Source: Setaria digitata (lineage: Eukaryota; Nematoda; Chromadorea; Rhabditida; Setariidae). From it: a DNA stretch of 64,000 nucleotides. This document shows, in pieces, positions 11,683 to 24,141 of this stretch (positions within the stretch are counted from its first letter, which is position 1; every line of letters starts with the position of its first letter). Location: contig RCAB01000150.1 in the NCBI GenBank assembly GCA_003640385.1, positions 62,001 to 126,000 of the forward strand, given 5' to 3'. A model generated the notes under the pieces. That model was not told the origin of the DNA. It did no database searches and saw only the letters and a program-made list of their open reading frames with translations. The position numbers and the translations under genes are program-made.

Positions 11683-14600
11683 TTCAAATGATCGTTTCTC
11701 CGGTTCAATTTCGAAGGTGATAGATTTCATATTTATGGCAATAGATTTCGAATTTGTAAAACTAATATAGGTTTTTATCAACGAATGGAATAAATTTTTA
11801 CTGCTCTAAAGTTTCTTGTACAGCTCAATGATAAGAATATTTGAAAGGAGACCAAGTCGAATACTCGTTGTCGAGATATACGCATATACTTCTTGTATCC
11901 GGCTAAGTTACAGGCGAAGGCAAATGTGTTGACTGGGTAAGAATGCAGGGGCACTAAAATACTTTAACAGAAAAAAAAAAAAAAAAGAAAAGAATTTAAT
12001 GTGATAAAAAAGTGCATTCCTACTGTAACTTTCCACAGACCAACTAAGCTCGTGAAACGAGATTCTTCTTGTTGATTTGTCATAATTTTACTCTTTTAAC
12101 GTGGTATATTTAAATATTTTCGCCTTATTCTTGCTTTTATCGATGCCAAAACATTCATTTTTGCACTGATACAAAGTAATGCCTTTGTTTTTTCACCAAA
12201 TCGTTTACCATTTGGCAATTAAAGAGTCCTAATTAATATTAGAAGAATTTACAGTGCATATTGATTGCTTCAGGAAGTGCATATACATTATATTCCGTAT
12301 GCTGTCAACTTATCATATTAAATTTCAAATAATCGTAGAAAAATGAGTGACTGTGTGACATCTGTGTTCAGTAAAAGATTGATTAGTTTTCCTATATGAT
12401 GTGAGTTTTATCAATTTTTGCTGATTGAAAAAAATTTTTTCATCCAATATGTGATAATGACAGGATGAGATCGATGAAATTATACAAATTATTTGAATAG
12501 ATTTTATTGATTAAAGAGGAATAAGAAATGTAAGTTTAGCACTGGGATTTTCTGGCTATTCTCATTTCAATTGCACATTTTGAAATTTAATGAAATTGTG
12601 AAATTCAACTTATTTCATGCAGCAAAAATGAAAATTTTTGAATGCGTAAAACTGCAAAACAGCTTTTTTCTCTTTTTCTTTTTTTTTTTTTTTCCTTTTT
12701 TTTTTTTTGTGATCATCAGTTTGGCATACAAATTTATCGTATCGGTCTTTTTCTGATGGTAGACTGTGGAGAATTGCAAAGTCATTAGTGAACTGGAAAT
12801 GATTGATGACATTATGGCATTTAATTAAAGAGTTGCACTAAACAAATATTCGTTAACGGATATAATTGGCTTAGTTACATAATAAATTCCTTTTTTTTTT
12901 TTTTCGAATTTTTTTTTTTTTTTTAAAGCCAAAATTAAAAAAAAAAAAAAACGAATAGGAAAAATTAATTTTAAAAATATCATACTGTATATGAATTTAT
13001 TATGATGATAATTATCACAGTTTTATCAGTGATAGTAATAGTAATAGTAATACTGATATCATTACTAATTCATTTTCCTTTCTTTTGATTATTTTTATTT
13101 GTACATTTGTACAAGGAATTTCCTTTGTTTTGATCTTTTTTTTTTTCCTCTCTTTATTTTTTCGAAAATAAAAAGTTGATGATGAGGGGGAAAAAAAAAA
13201 ACCAAATTAAATGTGACGTAATGTGATACAATTCAAATACTTTTAATGGAACAAATTTTCCAGGAAAAAAAAAAAAAAAGATTATACTGGAGTAAATGTA
13301 TATTTGATGATTTAAATAAACGATGATAGTGTGAAGAACATCAAATATTTACTCTGTTAAAGGTGACAATGATTAAAATGATAATTAAAAAGCTTATGTC
13401 ATTTAATCATGTTGTCATTAAGAAGGACTAAAGAGAAAGATACAAGGGTAGAATTATGAACTGCATAGAATTGATGTATGATGAAAGCAAATAACTAATT
13501 AGATTAATAAATAATAATTATTAAAAGGTTATTAATTACTGCATGAGTAGTAGTAGTAGTAGTGGTAATTAAATTGCTTTTAAGCTAGAAATTAATAATT
13601 ATTGTAATAGACTAACTATTAGTTATTAAACAGTGATCAGAATTGATTGAGATTGATTACTATGTTAAATTTTATTGTCATTTTTTATTTGTATTAAATG
13701 AAGTTTTTTTCGTTTTTTATTTTTTGACTGATAATATATTCAAATAAACCTTGAATTCTTGAATTATTAAATTTAATTATTATGATTATTGAATATAATA
13801 TGAAGGTTGTTGAATAGACCGGATATAAAGTCATTACCGATTCAAACAAAAATATTCTAGTAGTGATAGTGCTGTCGGTTGCATAATAAAATTCAATATT
13901 TCTATTTCCAATAATACATTATTGTTTAAAAAAAAAAAAAATCCTTTCTCCCTTGCTGACTGAATTTTATTTAAAAAAAAAAAAAATGTAACAAATATTT
14001 AATAAAATATGAAATCTATGAGCATATTTTAGTTTTTGCTTTTTTTTTTACTTTCATTTCAATTAATTTATTCATTTAATGTTTATTACAAGCTTAACAA
14101 TTAGCACAGTATAATTAACTGGTACAATAATTCTTGCTAATTATTCCCTCCTAATAAATTTTTGCCATCTCCCACTCCTCTCTCCCTCTCTCTCTCTCTC
14201 TCTCCCTCTTCCTCTCTCGCTCTGTCCCTGTTTCTTTTTCCTCTGTTAATTATTAATTGATTACAATTGAAATATGGAAGACATTTTCGAAAGCATGCAA
14301 AAGCCAAGCCAATCATTAGCATTTAGACTGAATGAGAAGAGAGAATCAATACTCTAAAATGGGACGCTTTTCAAAAGTATTGGCCAAAAGGAAGTCTAAG
14401 CCTAGTTAATAGCTTAGCCTAGTCTCTCTTATCCATTTCTTTCAACTTTCTTCTTCAGTCCCTTCTCCTCTTCTGCTTCTTCCTCCTCTTTTTTATCATC
14501 AAAATTTTTTATCGAGAAAAAAAAAAATGAAAAAATGCTTCTCCCTTTCACTTTTTGCTTTTTTTGTTTATCAAAAAGGTTTTAAAAAAAAGTAAAGGAA

Positions 14601-14794
14601 AAATTAAAGTAAATAATTACATTTTTTTTTTTTTTAAGGAATTAGAAAATTTTTCATTTTTAATACTAATAATAAAATTGATAATTTATCGATTATCACT
14701 AGATATTTTTGATATGAAGAAGCAAAGAGTAGCTCATTTCTTCTAATTTGTAATAATAAATTATCATTTTTCAAATTGATTCAACATTTTGACA
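11683..14794. other. Intergenic, homopolymer-rich
   Basis: About 3.1 kb with no exon that I can support. It contains many A or T runs of 10-20 bases (for example 12670-12710, 12890-12950, 13186-13200, 13262-13280), a TAG/TAA-type trinucleotide stretch near 13030-13060 and 13545-13565, and a CT-rich tract at 14172-14230. Short open frames here are produced by poly-T and CT tracts. Confidence 0.5.
14172..14230. repeat. CT-rich low-complexity tract
   Basis: The plus strand here is an almost pure pyrimidine run built on ctctctct and ccctct units. The opposite strand reads as an Arg/Glu-rich open frame only because of this repeat. Similar but shorter CT tracts occur at 39308-39325 and 40577-40600. 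Confidence 0.8.
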
Positions 14795-17700
14795 ATGTCA
14801 CCACAATTATCACTGTCAAATGGACATTACCTCCTGCTGCTTGTGACGCTCCATTTTATGACATCTGGATATTTCGTCTTCGCCACTGATCAGCAGCAGC
14901 AGCAGCAGCATCATTATCTTCATCATCAACAGCAGTATCAAGAAAATTACAAACAGCAGAAGGATGATTTTTCGACACCATTGATACCTGTAGTACCACG
15001 ATTACACCTTATACCGCAGCAACATGTCATTATTCGACGCGACAATTTTCCGCATCACCAACAATTACAGCCCGATAAAGGTAGCAGTCATCATCATCAT
15101 CCTGCTATTGTACCAACTGCTTCAATGATGAAGAAAAGTGATATGTTGCAGGTAATTTTTTTCTACCTCTTTCTCTCTTTTCAAATTTGAAATTATCAAA
15201 ATTTAAATATTTAAAATTAGCTGTATGATGCGATTTTTGCAATTGAGCACGAAGGAAGAATACAGGTAGGTTCATTCCCGATGGCATGAGGTTAATTGCT
15301 ACTTAAAAAAAAAAAGAACTAAAAAAAAACCTTATAATCTTACCAAATTAAATGCTATTACTAATATTTGATATGATTGGATGATAAGGAGGAAAATTTT
15401 AGGTGATAAAAAAATGTAATAGTTTTGTTGTAATTTTTATCTCTTGCTAACTATGATTGAAATGATTTACTTATAAATAGTAGATTATGCTAAATAAACC
15501 CTTATACACATTCTGCAATTTATATGCAAATTTTCATCAGCTATATCATAATTTCATCTTTTTAATGAGAATATAGCAATTCTTACAAAAAAATAACAAT
15601 CTAATTCATATTTTAAATCTAATTTTAATTTCCATGATTGTATAATATTTTTGAAATTTCCATTTATTACTATAGCTATTGTGTGTGTGTTGGAAAAAAT
15701 TAACTTTTTCAGATTGAGGAAGAATTGAAGGAATTGAAAAAGAAACGAAAACGATTACGTCAGTTACGTGAGGAAGTACGTGAACTAAGTGATCATCTGA
15801 AAAGTAAACGAACATTTTCCAAGGGTAAATTCTCCTCATTTTTATCAATATTTAAAAGAATGCTAACAATCATTCATTGCATCTTTCTTCTTCCTTTTTC
15901 TTCCCTCTATAAAAATAGGACTTTGTTTGAAAAAAAAAAAAAAACTTGTCATTTTGAACAAATTTGAAAAAGACTCATCACTGTGACTGTGAATCCATGC
16001 GTCCAAAAATGACATCTGTCATTTTTGGTCGTTTCATTTTCTTTTTCGTTCAAACTAAACTTTAAAAAAAAAAAGAGCGAAAAAAAAAGAGAGAAAAAAT
16101 CCAAGCAAAACAACGAGTGCTTGAAAAACTTTGACACTTTTTGTTATTTTACCAGTTCTAATAGAAATGATCCTTTAATATCTATTCATTAATTACTCTT
16201 GCTCTTATTGTTTTTTTTTTTGAAATTTAAATCAATGATTGATAAATGATAAGATTTGAAATTTCAAAGGAAATAATTAGCAAAATTCAGGAAGTACGAA
16301 TGAGTACAAGAATTTGAGAGCTCTGCCATTCAGCAACTTTTAAAAAGAAAAAAAATTTTTTTAAAAAAGCCTTATCAAGATTAATTTAATTGTTTCCTTT
16401 GCAAAATTAGCCACAAAAAAACGACCAGTTTTCATTCTCTTCCATTTTACGTTACTTATTGCCATAAATTTTGCGCAAAATTTATTTCTAAAAAAAAAAA
16501 AAAAAAAAAAAAAAAGATTAAACTCATCAAATAAAAAACATTTATTGATAAAATCAGTTGTAAAAATTGCAATCATGTTGAGTATAGAGTAAATAGTGTG
16601 ATTTACCACTGATAAATGAGTGATAATCACTTGAACCCTGAAGCTTCTCATCAATACTCGCCTATATTATAAATGTCATCATCTGGATTTTTAGTGAATT
16701 AAAATAATATAAAATTTTGTTATCAAAATTTTTATTTTTTAGATGGCACAGAAGAGAATGATTTATTTTCGAAACATAAAACAAAAGAAACACATATTCG
16801 TTGGCGGAAACAAATAACAACACGTGTAAAAGCAATTATGAAACGTTTGAAAAGACTAGAAAATGAAGTGAAAATAGAAAGAAATCTCGGCAAAGTTTGT
16901 TAGAAATTTACACCTTTTAATGAAAAAATTCCAAATTTGCTACTGTTAAAACTAACAAATTTAAAATTTTTTGAAATTTTCACATACATAATTGTTTATG
17001 TAATGTAACAGAATTAAAATTACATTGTTGAAGATTGTAAAAAAAAAAAAAAAAAAATGAATGCTTTTTAAATTTTGTAATATTTGTTAAAAAATTTAAG
17101 CAACATTGGACAACACAAAAAAATAATTTTTGTAAAAATTTTATAAAATTATTTAGGAAATGAAAAGAATGGCTAAACGATTACCAATATTACCATTAAA
17201 AATTCATACATCACCATTACCTACCACATTATTAATTACAACAAATAAGGATTTTAAGGTTAATTATCATAAAATTAATAGCATTTTCACTTCATAATCA
17301 TTTTTCCAAATTTTCATTTGTTTTATTAAATTTTTAGGATTGAAAGATGAATAAAGTAAAAAATATAGCAAAAAAAAAAAATTTTGAATTTAATTTTCTT
17401 TTCATTCGATAAATCTTTTCGAATAATCGCACTATGTTTGTGATATAAAGAGAAGGTGATAATTATTAAATTATGAAATTTAATTTTTTGTGTCTGAATG
17501 AGGAATAAAATTTAATTCTTTTTTTTTTTTTTTTTTTACAGATTAAACGACTTCATTCATCTATAAATCAATCAAAAAATGGTGAATCTGGTGGGATTTG
17601 TCTTGGTCACAATGATTGCAAACCAGGTAAATTAAAAATTTTTAATTATTTTTTTTCAAAGATTTGATCATTCAAAAATGTTTGTTTATTTATGTTGCGA

Positions 17701-18485
17701 AACGTTTTCATAAAATTTTCAATCGAGCATAATTCTGCAAACTGCAAGTGCATTTTGCAGTTAGCAGTTTATTTTCTTTGTAAATTTATTTTAGTACATG
17801 AATGTTGTTTCTTTCAATTTCGATTCGATGCATTTTTCAACCTCGCACCTGATCTAGACCGAACCAGTATCACATCTAATTCATATTTTAATTTCAAATT
17901 TAAAAGCGAACAATTTAAATTTCTTTTTTTTTTTAGGTCTATGTTGCCATCGTACTTCCTCATCGAATGCAAATTCATCGTCATCAACAACCAGCAATGT
18001 ATGCCATCAGTATATGTTGAAGGAAGGTGATTTATGTGAGGATTCATGTCAGTGTGAAGCTCAGCTACATTGCTTCAGAAGTTCCAGTCAATTTAAAACC
18101 GAGCAGTCGATTATGAAATCGAAACGTAGCCTGGTATTTTTCTTTTTCCAAATTACCCCCTACACAGTCTGACCTTTCCATTTTATTTGCTAGTAAATGA
18201 CTTTTAAATGAATATCAAATTTCAAGAATTCGAGAATTTCAACTTGTGGCCAAAAATTTCCATAAGTCATAACATAAGGATCAAGTATACAAGAATGAAG
18301 CAAACATTTGCTCTCTGTTGAAAAAATTAAAATTAAATTGAAAAGGCTAATCATTTAATTAGTTCACTAACTAATTGATAATTTCAATACAGTACGCAAT
18401 TTGCAAGAAAGTTTCAATGGGCGATATTGTGAACGGTGTATATTTGAACTCGAAAGATTCATCATTTCCTATAAAAGCAATCTAA
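14795..18485 (+). CDS. Secreted Dickkopf-3-like protein with coiled coil
   Basis: Eight exons: 14795-15151, 15221-15265, 15713-15824, 16743-16894, 17157-17258, 17542-17626, 17937-18133, 18393-18485, all GT-AG and in phase, giving 380 residues. A hydrophobic signal segment near residues 12-31 (YLLLLVTLHF) is followed by a Gln/His-rich region (residues 33-110). Residues 135-171 form a highly charged basic coiled coil (IEEELKELKKKRKRLRQL), and residues 190-222 are also basic and helical. The C-terminus holds ten cysteines: 276, 282, 287, 288, 307, 318, 322, 324, 330 and 354. The spacing C-x5-C-x4-CC, then C-x10-C, C-x-C-x5-C and a last Cys matches the second (colipase-fold) domain of Dickkopf proteins. 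CKPGLCC closely resembles the DKK3 version. DKK3 also has an N-terminal coiled coil. In vertebrates Dickkopfs modulate Wnt receptors. Here, function is inferred from fold only. The domain match is by pattern, not by search. Confidence 0.82.
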
Positions 18486-19728
18486 AATAAACAGTAGCAT
18501 TTATAATATTTTAATTATTTGGTATGTTTACTCTTCTTTTTCCTTTTCTTTTTTAGAGAAATATTTTTTAATGCTTTTTATTCTTTTCAAATTTTTCAAA
18601 ATCTCATTTTTAAGTCAAAATATTTTTTTCCGTTATTAATTTCCAACAGATGTCATACTAAATTATGGATTAATTTCTTGCCGGTTTTTTATTTGGAAAT
18701 TAATTTCCTGCTTGTATATATATATATATATATGTTTTATATATATACATATTATGCATTTTCCACTTTTTTTTTTTGTCGTAAGAATATTAAACATAAA
18801 AGCTGAATCATTCTTCCAAATGTATTTTAAGCATGCCAAAATTCTTCTATAATATTTATGCAGGAAATTAATTAATTAATCTATGAGTATGATATAAATT
18901 GGTTTAATATTACGGGAAATGAAATTATGTGTGACATGCGCATTTACTATGTACAGCTATCGTTCATGGTGTTTCTCTTGTTAATTTAATATTTGCAACT
19001 GTCTCTTTTTATTGTTATATATTTCAATTTTTTTTTTTAATTTAAAATTTTAAAATCAAAAATTTGTTCATTCCATTGTTTTTTTTTTTTTTTTTCTAAC
19101 AAAAACTGAAAAACCAAGCTGTGCAAAAAATAAATAAAAGGAATAGACCGGTAATTAATACTTAATTTTTAGGTATTCAGGATAATTATTCACCAGTTTG
19201 AGAAATTATAAATTTATCACAACTATTTACAATTCATCTATGTTTCTGTTTTTATTAATTATAAAATTTACAAGCAGTACGATTTGTATTACCGTAGTAA
19301 ATTGATAATTTCCATCGAAAAAAAAAAATGATACGATAAGTTTTCCTCTTCTCTTAAGAAAATTAATTTATCATTTAAATGAAAAATTAGCACTTATTTT
19401 ATGCATGAATTCTTTACCAAACATTTCTAACATTTTCTTCCTTTCTTTTTTTCTCAAATGCTTTTCTTTCACTTTTATTCGTTTTTTTATTTTTATTTTT
19501 AGAAAATCTAAATTTTAAATTGGCACAGTGACTTTGCCTTCCGTATTAAAATGATGATTCGTAAGTTTAATGAATAATAATTGACGAATTCGTCTATCAT
19601 GATTGCTATCCTTTTGGTAAAATTCCCAAAATTTGAGGAGAAAAAAAATTGATATTAATAAGTGAAGGCAAAATTGCTTACTTATTTGTAAGTGTACTTT
19701 GATAACTGCAGAAGTCGTTTTACTTACA

Positions 19729-19850
19729 TCTGATGAAGAATACCGTTGATGGTACTCTGTTGGAATCTGATGAATCTGATGAAGAATACCGTTGATGGTA
19801 TTCTCTTGGAATCTGATGAAGAATACCGTTGGTGCTATTCTGTTAGAATC
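19729..19850. repeat. 37-bp tandem repeat, three copies
   Basis: The unit begins tctgatgaagaataccgttg and ends ctgtt(g/a)gaa. Three copies follow one another, with an extra partial 9-bp unit (tctgatgaa) inserted after the first. Copies differ by a few substitutions (ggtac, ggtat, ggtgc versions). The 37-bp period is not a multiple of three, so it is unlikely to be coding. Confidence 0.85.
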
Positions 19851-20994
19851 CAATGCAGAAGAAATACTTTCGATTCTTCTCACATGTCAAAGGTCAAAGT
19901 AATCTTTTTCTAAATAATAATTTTCTTTTCGACTTGTATTTCATTCGCTCTTTCTTTTTGCTCTTAAATAAATTGAAAAAAAAAAAAAAAAAAAAATGGA
20001 TGCATTTTGATCTCGTCATTGTACAGAACTTCGTTTCCTTAGCTTAATTGTCGTTTTGTGAATGTTGTGATGTACTTCGTCTTCACTAAGAAAAAAAAAA
20101 AAAAAAAAGATAGAAATAGAGCAAAAGCTCAAAATTTCCAGCATGATGGAAATTATAAATATATTTTATTATCACTGAATTTTGATAGAAACAATTTACT
20201 GCTTAGCTAATCTTCAGCTTATCATTCAAGTTTTCTCGTTTACTTTCGCATATTTTTAAGATTCGAGCATTGATTATGATTACATAGACTATGTAGTGTT
20301 TAATACGCTGCAAAAGTTTTGAATATCGGATAAAAAAATCAAAAAAAAAAATTTAATTTTCAAATCGCACAAAAAAAGAAGTCTTTATTCTAATCTCTAA
20401 AAATTTTTGCTAAAGAATAAATTGTGTCTTCGTATTTTGTTAATAAAAAAAATGCTTAAATTATTTTTTTTTTTATACGATAAATTATTTGCAAAATTTT
20501 GTTTTAAAATTATTAAGCTAAAGATATTACGGTTTTTAAAAATAATTCATGATTTTTTCAAAATAATTTCAGTTTTTTTTTTTCATCTTGCTATTGTTGC
20601 CGCTATACTGATGTTGCCAGACTTAAATATTTATCAGTTTGCCTGCTTATCAATGAATGATTAGGCTAGTTATTGTGAGTTTCTTATCAACTCCTCTTTT
20701 ATCAGTGCTTTTATCATAGTCCTGAGTTATCAAACATATCCAGATATCAATCTTCGACGCTTATCCATTTCATTTTTTACCTGGCTGAAAAAATTCCATT
20801 GGGTTCGAAAATTTTGCGGGCATTTATTTTGACAGATAAATTTAGAGTTTATTAATGCATAATTCAATGAATCGCTTAGCTTTCTTTTTTCCGCTAGTTT
20901 TTTGTTCTGATTTTTGATAAATTTTAAAATGGTGCAATGCTTTAAAGTGTATAAAATCATTTGACAGTCTTTTTTTTTAGCTTTTTTCTTTGTT

Positions 20995-21036
<42 letters not shown>

Positions 21037-22565
21037 GACATTTTCTATATGGGTACTAATTAAACTACCACTTTTTTGCCCATTTTTCCGCATTCCTTTT
21101 TTTATTATTTCAAATTGATCATCTTTGATCCATCTGAAATTAACTAAATGAAAACTTAATTCCATTTTTTCCAATAAATTATTATGATAATTATATTTAG
21201 GTTTAAAATTACATTCTACTTCTCTTTCTACGTTTAGAATTTACGCAAAATCTCTGAAATTATTGAAAAGATTACCGTTTAATTAAGCTCTTAATTAAGC
21301 TACTAACGTTGCTCCATTGAAAATGACGATAAATTAGTTTAAGTCCGTAATTCTTCAGAAACGATTTTAAAAGTTGATACGTTTATTCATTTTCCTATTC
21401 AATATCATAATTCATTTTTTTTTTTCTCATTAATTCAGTTCTATTATTACGATTTTGTTACATTTTAAGGAAATATTTCTGTGTTAAAATATAAATAATC
21501 CGGTTTATTCAAATTAAATTAATTACCTTTTCCGGTAGCAGAATGCCGAAGTTAATTTTACTCAATATTTATTACGAAAATTACATTTGTATGATGATTT
21601 AAAAGTAATTGTGATGAAAAAAAGTAACAATTTGCGCGAGATTTTATGATAAAAGTTTCCGAAAAATTTGTTTAACATTTTGCAATTTTTTATCATTTTT
21701 AACAAAAAAAAAAAAAAAGAAAATCCTTATCAAATTATAATTTCTCATTCTTTAAAGGAATAAATCTTGATCGAATCAAAATGCTCAACAGAATATTTTA
21801 AATTTATTTGAAATCAATTGCTTACTCGAATACTTTTCTATTCAATCAAACTACTTATCGTATTTCATTTGTTTTTTCCAATTTCACGGTGCATTGCTTA
21901 ATACGAATGAATGAAATATTTAAAAATCCATAGGATATTTACAATTTTTTTTCGCTTTTATGAATTAATTGATTTGCGACGGATTTTGCAGATTTTCATT
22001 TCGTTTTATTTCATTTTTTTTTTTTTTTTTTTTTTTGTTTCTTATTCATTTATTTATGCTTTTCTTTGGCTATAATTGAGCATTTGCAATTTCAAAACTT
22101 GTCACTAACATTTTATTCCAATTTTTGCTTTGTATTAATTTTTGATAATAAAGCTTTTTCTTCCTTCTTATCAGTGCAATAATTAAAAAGAAGAAAAAAA
22201 AAAACACATAAAAAGAATTTCATCCAAAGCAAAAAAAAAATGAGTTAAACAGAGAGTAGATTAAAAACAGTTACGAATATATTGCTGATTCTGGCTAAAG
22301 ATGGAGAGAAATTTTAGGAGTTTCAAATTACTATAAACCGTTTCACTTATCAAGAAATGATCTTGGATTTAAGGCTTGTGCAAGATTTCAAAAAGCGTTA
22401 ATTTCCAAATTGAAATTTTATTTTTTCACTTTGAAATAATCATGAAACGAAAAGCCCGATGCTAAATTTTTATTCACTACACATACTTTCATTTAATTTA
22501 ATTCTAATTTCAAATATGCAATATTTTCACTGCTATTGACTTTTGAAATTGGAAATGGGTTATCA

Positions 22566-22638
22566 CTTATCAACCATTCACTGGTCATAAAAAGAACGAA
22601 AAATGTATATGCTTATCAATCATATCAAACTGATAAGA
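22566..22638. promoter_or_regulatory. Cluster of GATA-factor motifs
   Basis: CTTATCA occurs at 22566-22572 and 22612-22618, and ACTGATAAGA at 22629-22638; another CTTATCA lies near 22345. The last matches the extended site A-H-TGATAA-R-R described for the intestinal GATA factor ELT-2 in C. elegans. The cluster ends about 70 bp upstream of the start codon of a secreted protein. Binding and gut expression are inferences from the motif. Confidence 0.55.
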
Positions 22639-22706
22639 AGCAAATATCAATTTCCAGTCTCATTTTTCGTTTTCGGTGAAAAAATTTTCCATCTTGTCAA
22701 TTTCAA

Positions 22707-24141
22707 ATGCGAAATCATCCTATCATTCTACTTTTTTTTGTCCTAATTCTCGTTCGCGAATCGATAACCAAAGCTGATGCTAAGTATTTTTTCATTTCAA
22801 ATATATTTCGAATTTTTCCTCAATTAAAGTACTAAAATTAGCAAATAAATTTAGGATAAAAAAAAATTATTTCAAAAAATAAAATAGATAAATAAAATCA
22901 AAATTCTGTTTGAAAATAAAAAATTCTAAACATAGTGTTTCAGAAATTTTAATAAACTATTGAAATTTTTAACAGTTGCTGCTAAAACCCTAACCGTTAT
23001 ATAGTTTTATTTAATTATCGCTAATTAAGAAACGAAAAGCGAAAGAAGAAAGAAATCGTTAAAAAGGAAAATTTCAAAATCAAAACGAAATCGGAAATGG
23101 AAAAAGAAGTGAAAACTAATAAAATTAAAATATTCAACAGTGCTGCGTATTATAAAAAGGTTGCATAAATGCTTACAGTAACGTTTTTGTCTTCAGAAAT
23201 GAGTAAATGAGTATCAGTTGAAGTAAATGAGTAATAATTTATCTGTAAAAAATGATTAAATAAGTAATACTTGCAAAGTTTGGGTGAATGTGGAAGTGTT
23301 AAAATATGAACTTAATTTATTTTCAGGAACCATTATTAGTTGATTCAAGCCAGCAGAAAATGATAAAATCGAAAAATCTCAAAGAAATATCGCCATATAA
23401 GCAATGCAAACGTACGTGTAAGATGAAAAACGATCACTTAACCGTCGAAGAGGTTGACTGATTACGTCACGTAAATTCATTTAATCTTTCACGTGTTTAG
23501 ATAAGTCAGTTGAAAAAAAAAAACAAATAAATTTAGCGCTTTCATTAGACATTGCTGCTTTTGTATTACGTTTTTTTTTATTAAATGCATATTATATTCC
23601 CCATTAATTAATTAATACATTTTTACCTCTATAATTGTTCTATTTACTAAATAATTATATTTGTTTATTAAATGATAAGGCAGTTTAAGTAGGGAAATTA
23701 ATTAAAAGCGTCATTTAATCGTATTAAAAATAAAATTGTATTTATTCTTCATCATATTTTAAAGGTACTGGCAAACAAAAAAAAAAAAAAGATTCTTATT
23801 CTTCCAGACTGAAAGCAAAAATTATCATTAAATGAATTTTATGAAAGTAATAAACTTTAATAATTGAAAAATTATCAAGAAAGTTCTGAAACATTTTTTT
23901 TTTTTTTTGGAATTTATTAAACTTTCTATCTTTTCAAACTGTTTTTTTTTTTCTTTAGAATAGGAGTAAATTGTTATTTAATTAAATCATTTTATTACAG
24001 TATGTAGCAGAATTACGTGAAAAGTTAAAGGAAGCAGAAATGGAATTAATTGAAGAAAAATTGCAATCGAAATTTCGTTTTGATCATTGGCCAATTTCAA
24101 AATGCAACATTACAACGGAAGAAAAACAACAGGATGAATAA
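22707..24141 (+). CDS. Small secreted protein of unknown function
   Basis: I do not recognise this protein. Exons: 22707-22783, 23327-23452, 24001-24141, together about 113 residues. Exon 1 gives a clear signal peptide (MRNHPIILLFFVLILV, then SITKADA). Exon 2 (phase 0) has a CKRTC pair and basic residues. Exon 3 has a charged amphipathic helix (YVAELREKLKEAEMELIEEK) and a final Cys (FDHWPISKC), with an acidic tail and TAA. The second junction is clean. The first is not: the only GT donor of exon 1 leaves phase 2 while exon 2 needs phase 0, so a small exon is missing or the donor is atypical. An AATAAA at 24261-24266 fits the 3' end. The gene follows the Dickkopf-like gene on the same strand and has GATA motifs upstream. 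Confidence 0.6.

Larger units (their letters stand above)
18486..22706. other. Intergenic, AT-rich
   Basis: About 4.2 kb between the Dickkopf-like gene and the secreted orphan. I see no supported exon. Contents are poly-A/T tracts (the longest at 21001-21031), an alternating TA stretch at 18714-18735, a 37-bp tandem repeat at 19729-19850, and a group of CTTATCA motifs in the last 400 bp that probably belongs to the next gene's promoter. Confidence 0.5.

Noticed and set aside
14789..14794. Start two codons upstream of the Dickkopf-like ATG
   Set aside because: The upstream codon is TTG; the first ATG at 14795 is the natural eukaryotic start and gives a signal peptide.
20407..20664. 85-codon hydrophobic open frame
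   Set aside because: Phe/Lys/Leu/Ile composition is what AT-rich DNA encodes by chance; no splice partners or conserved motif.
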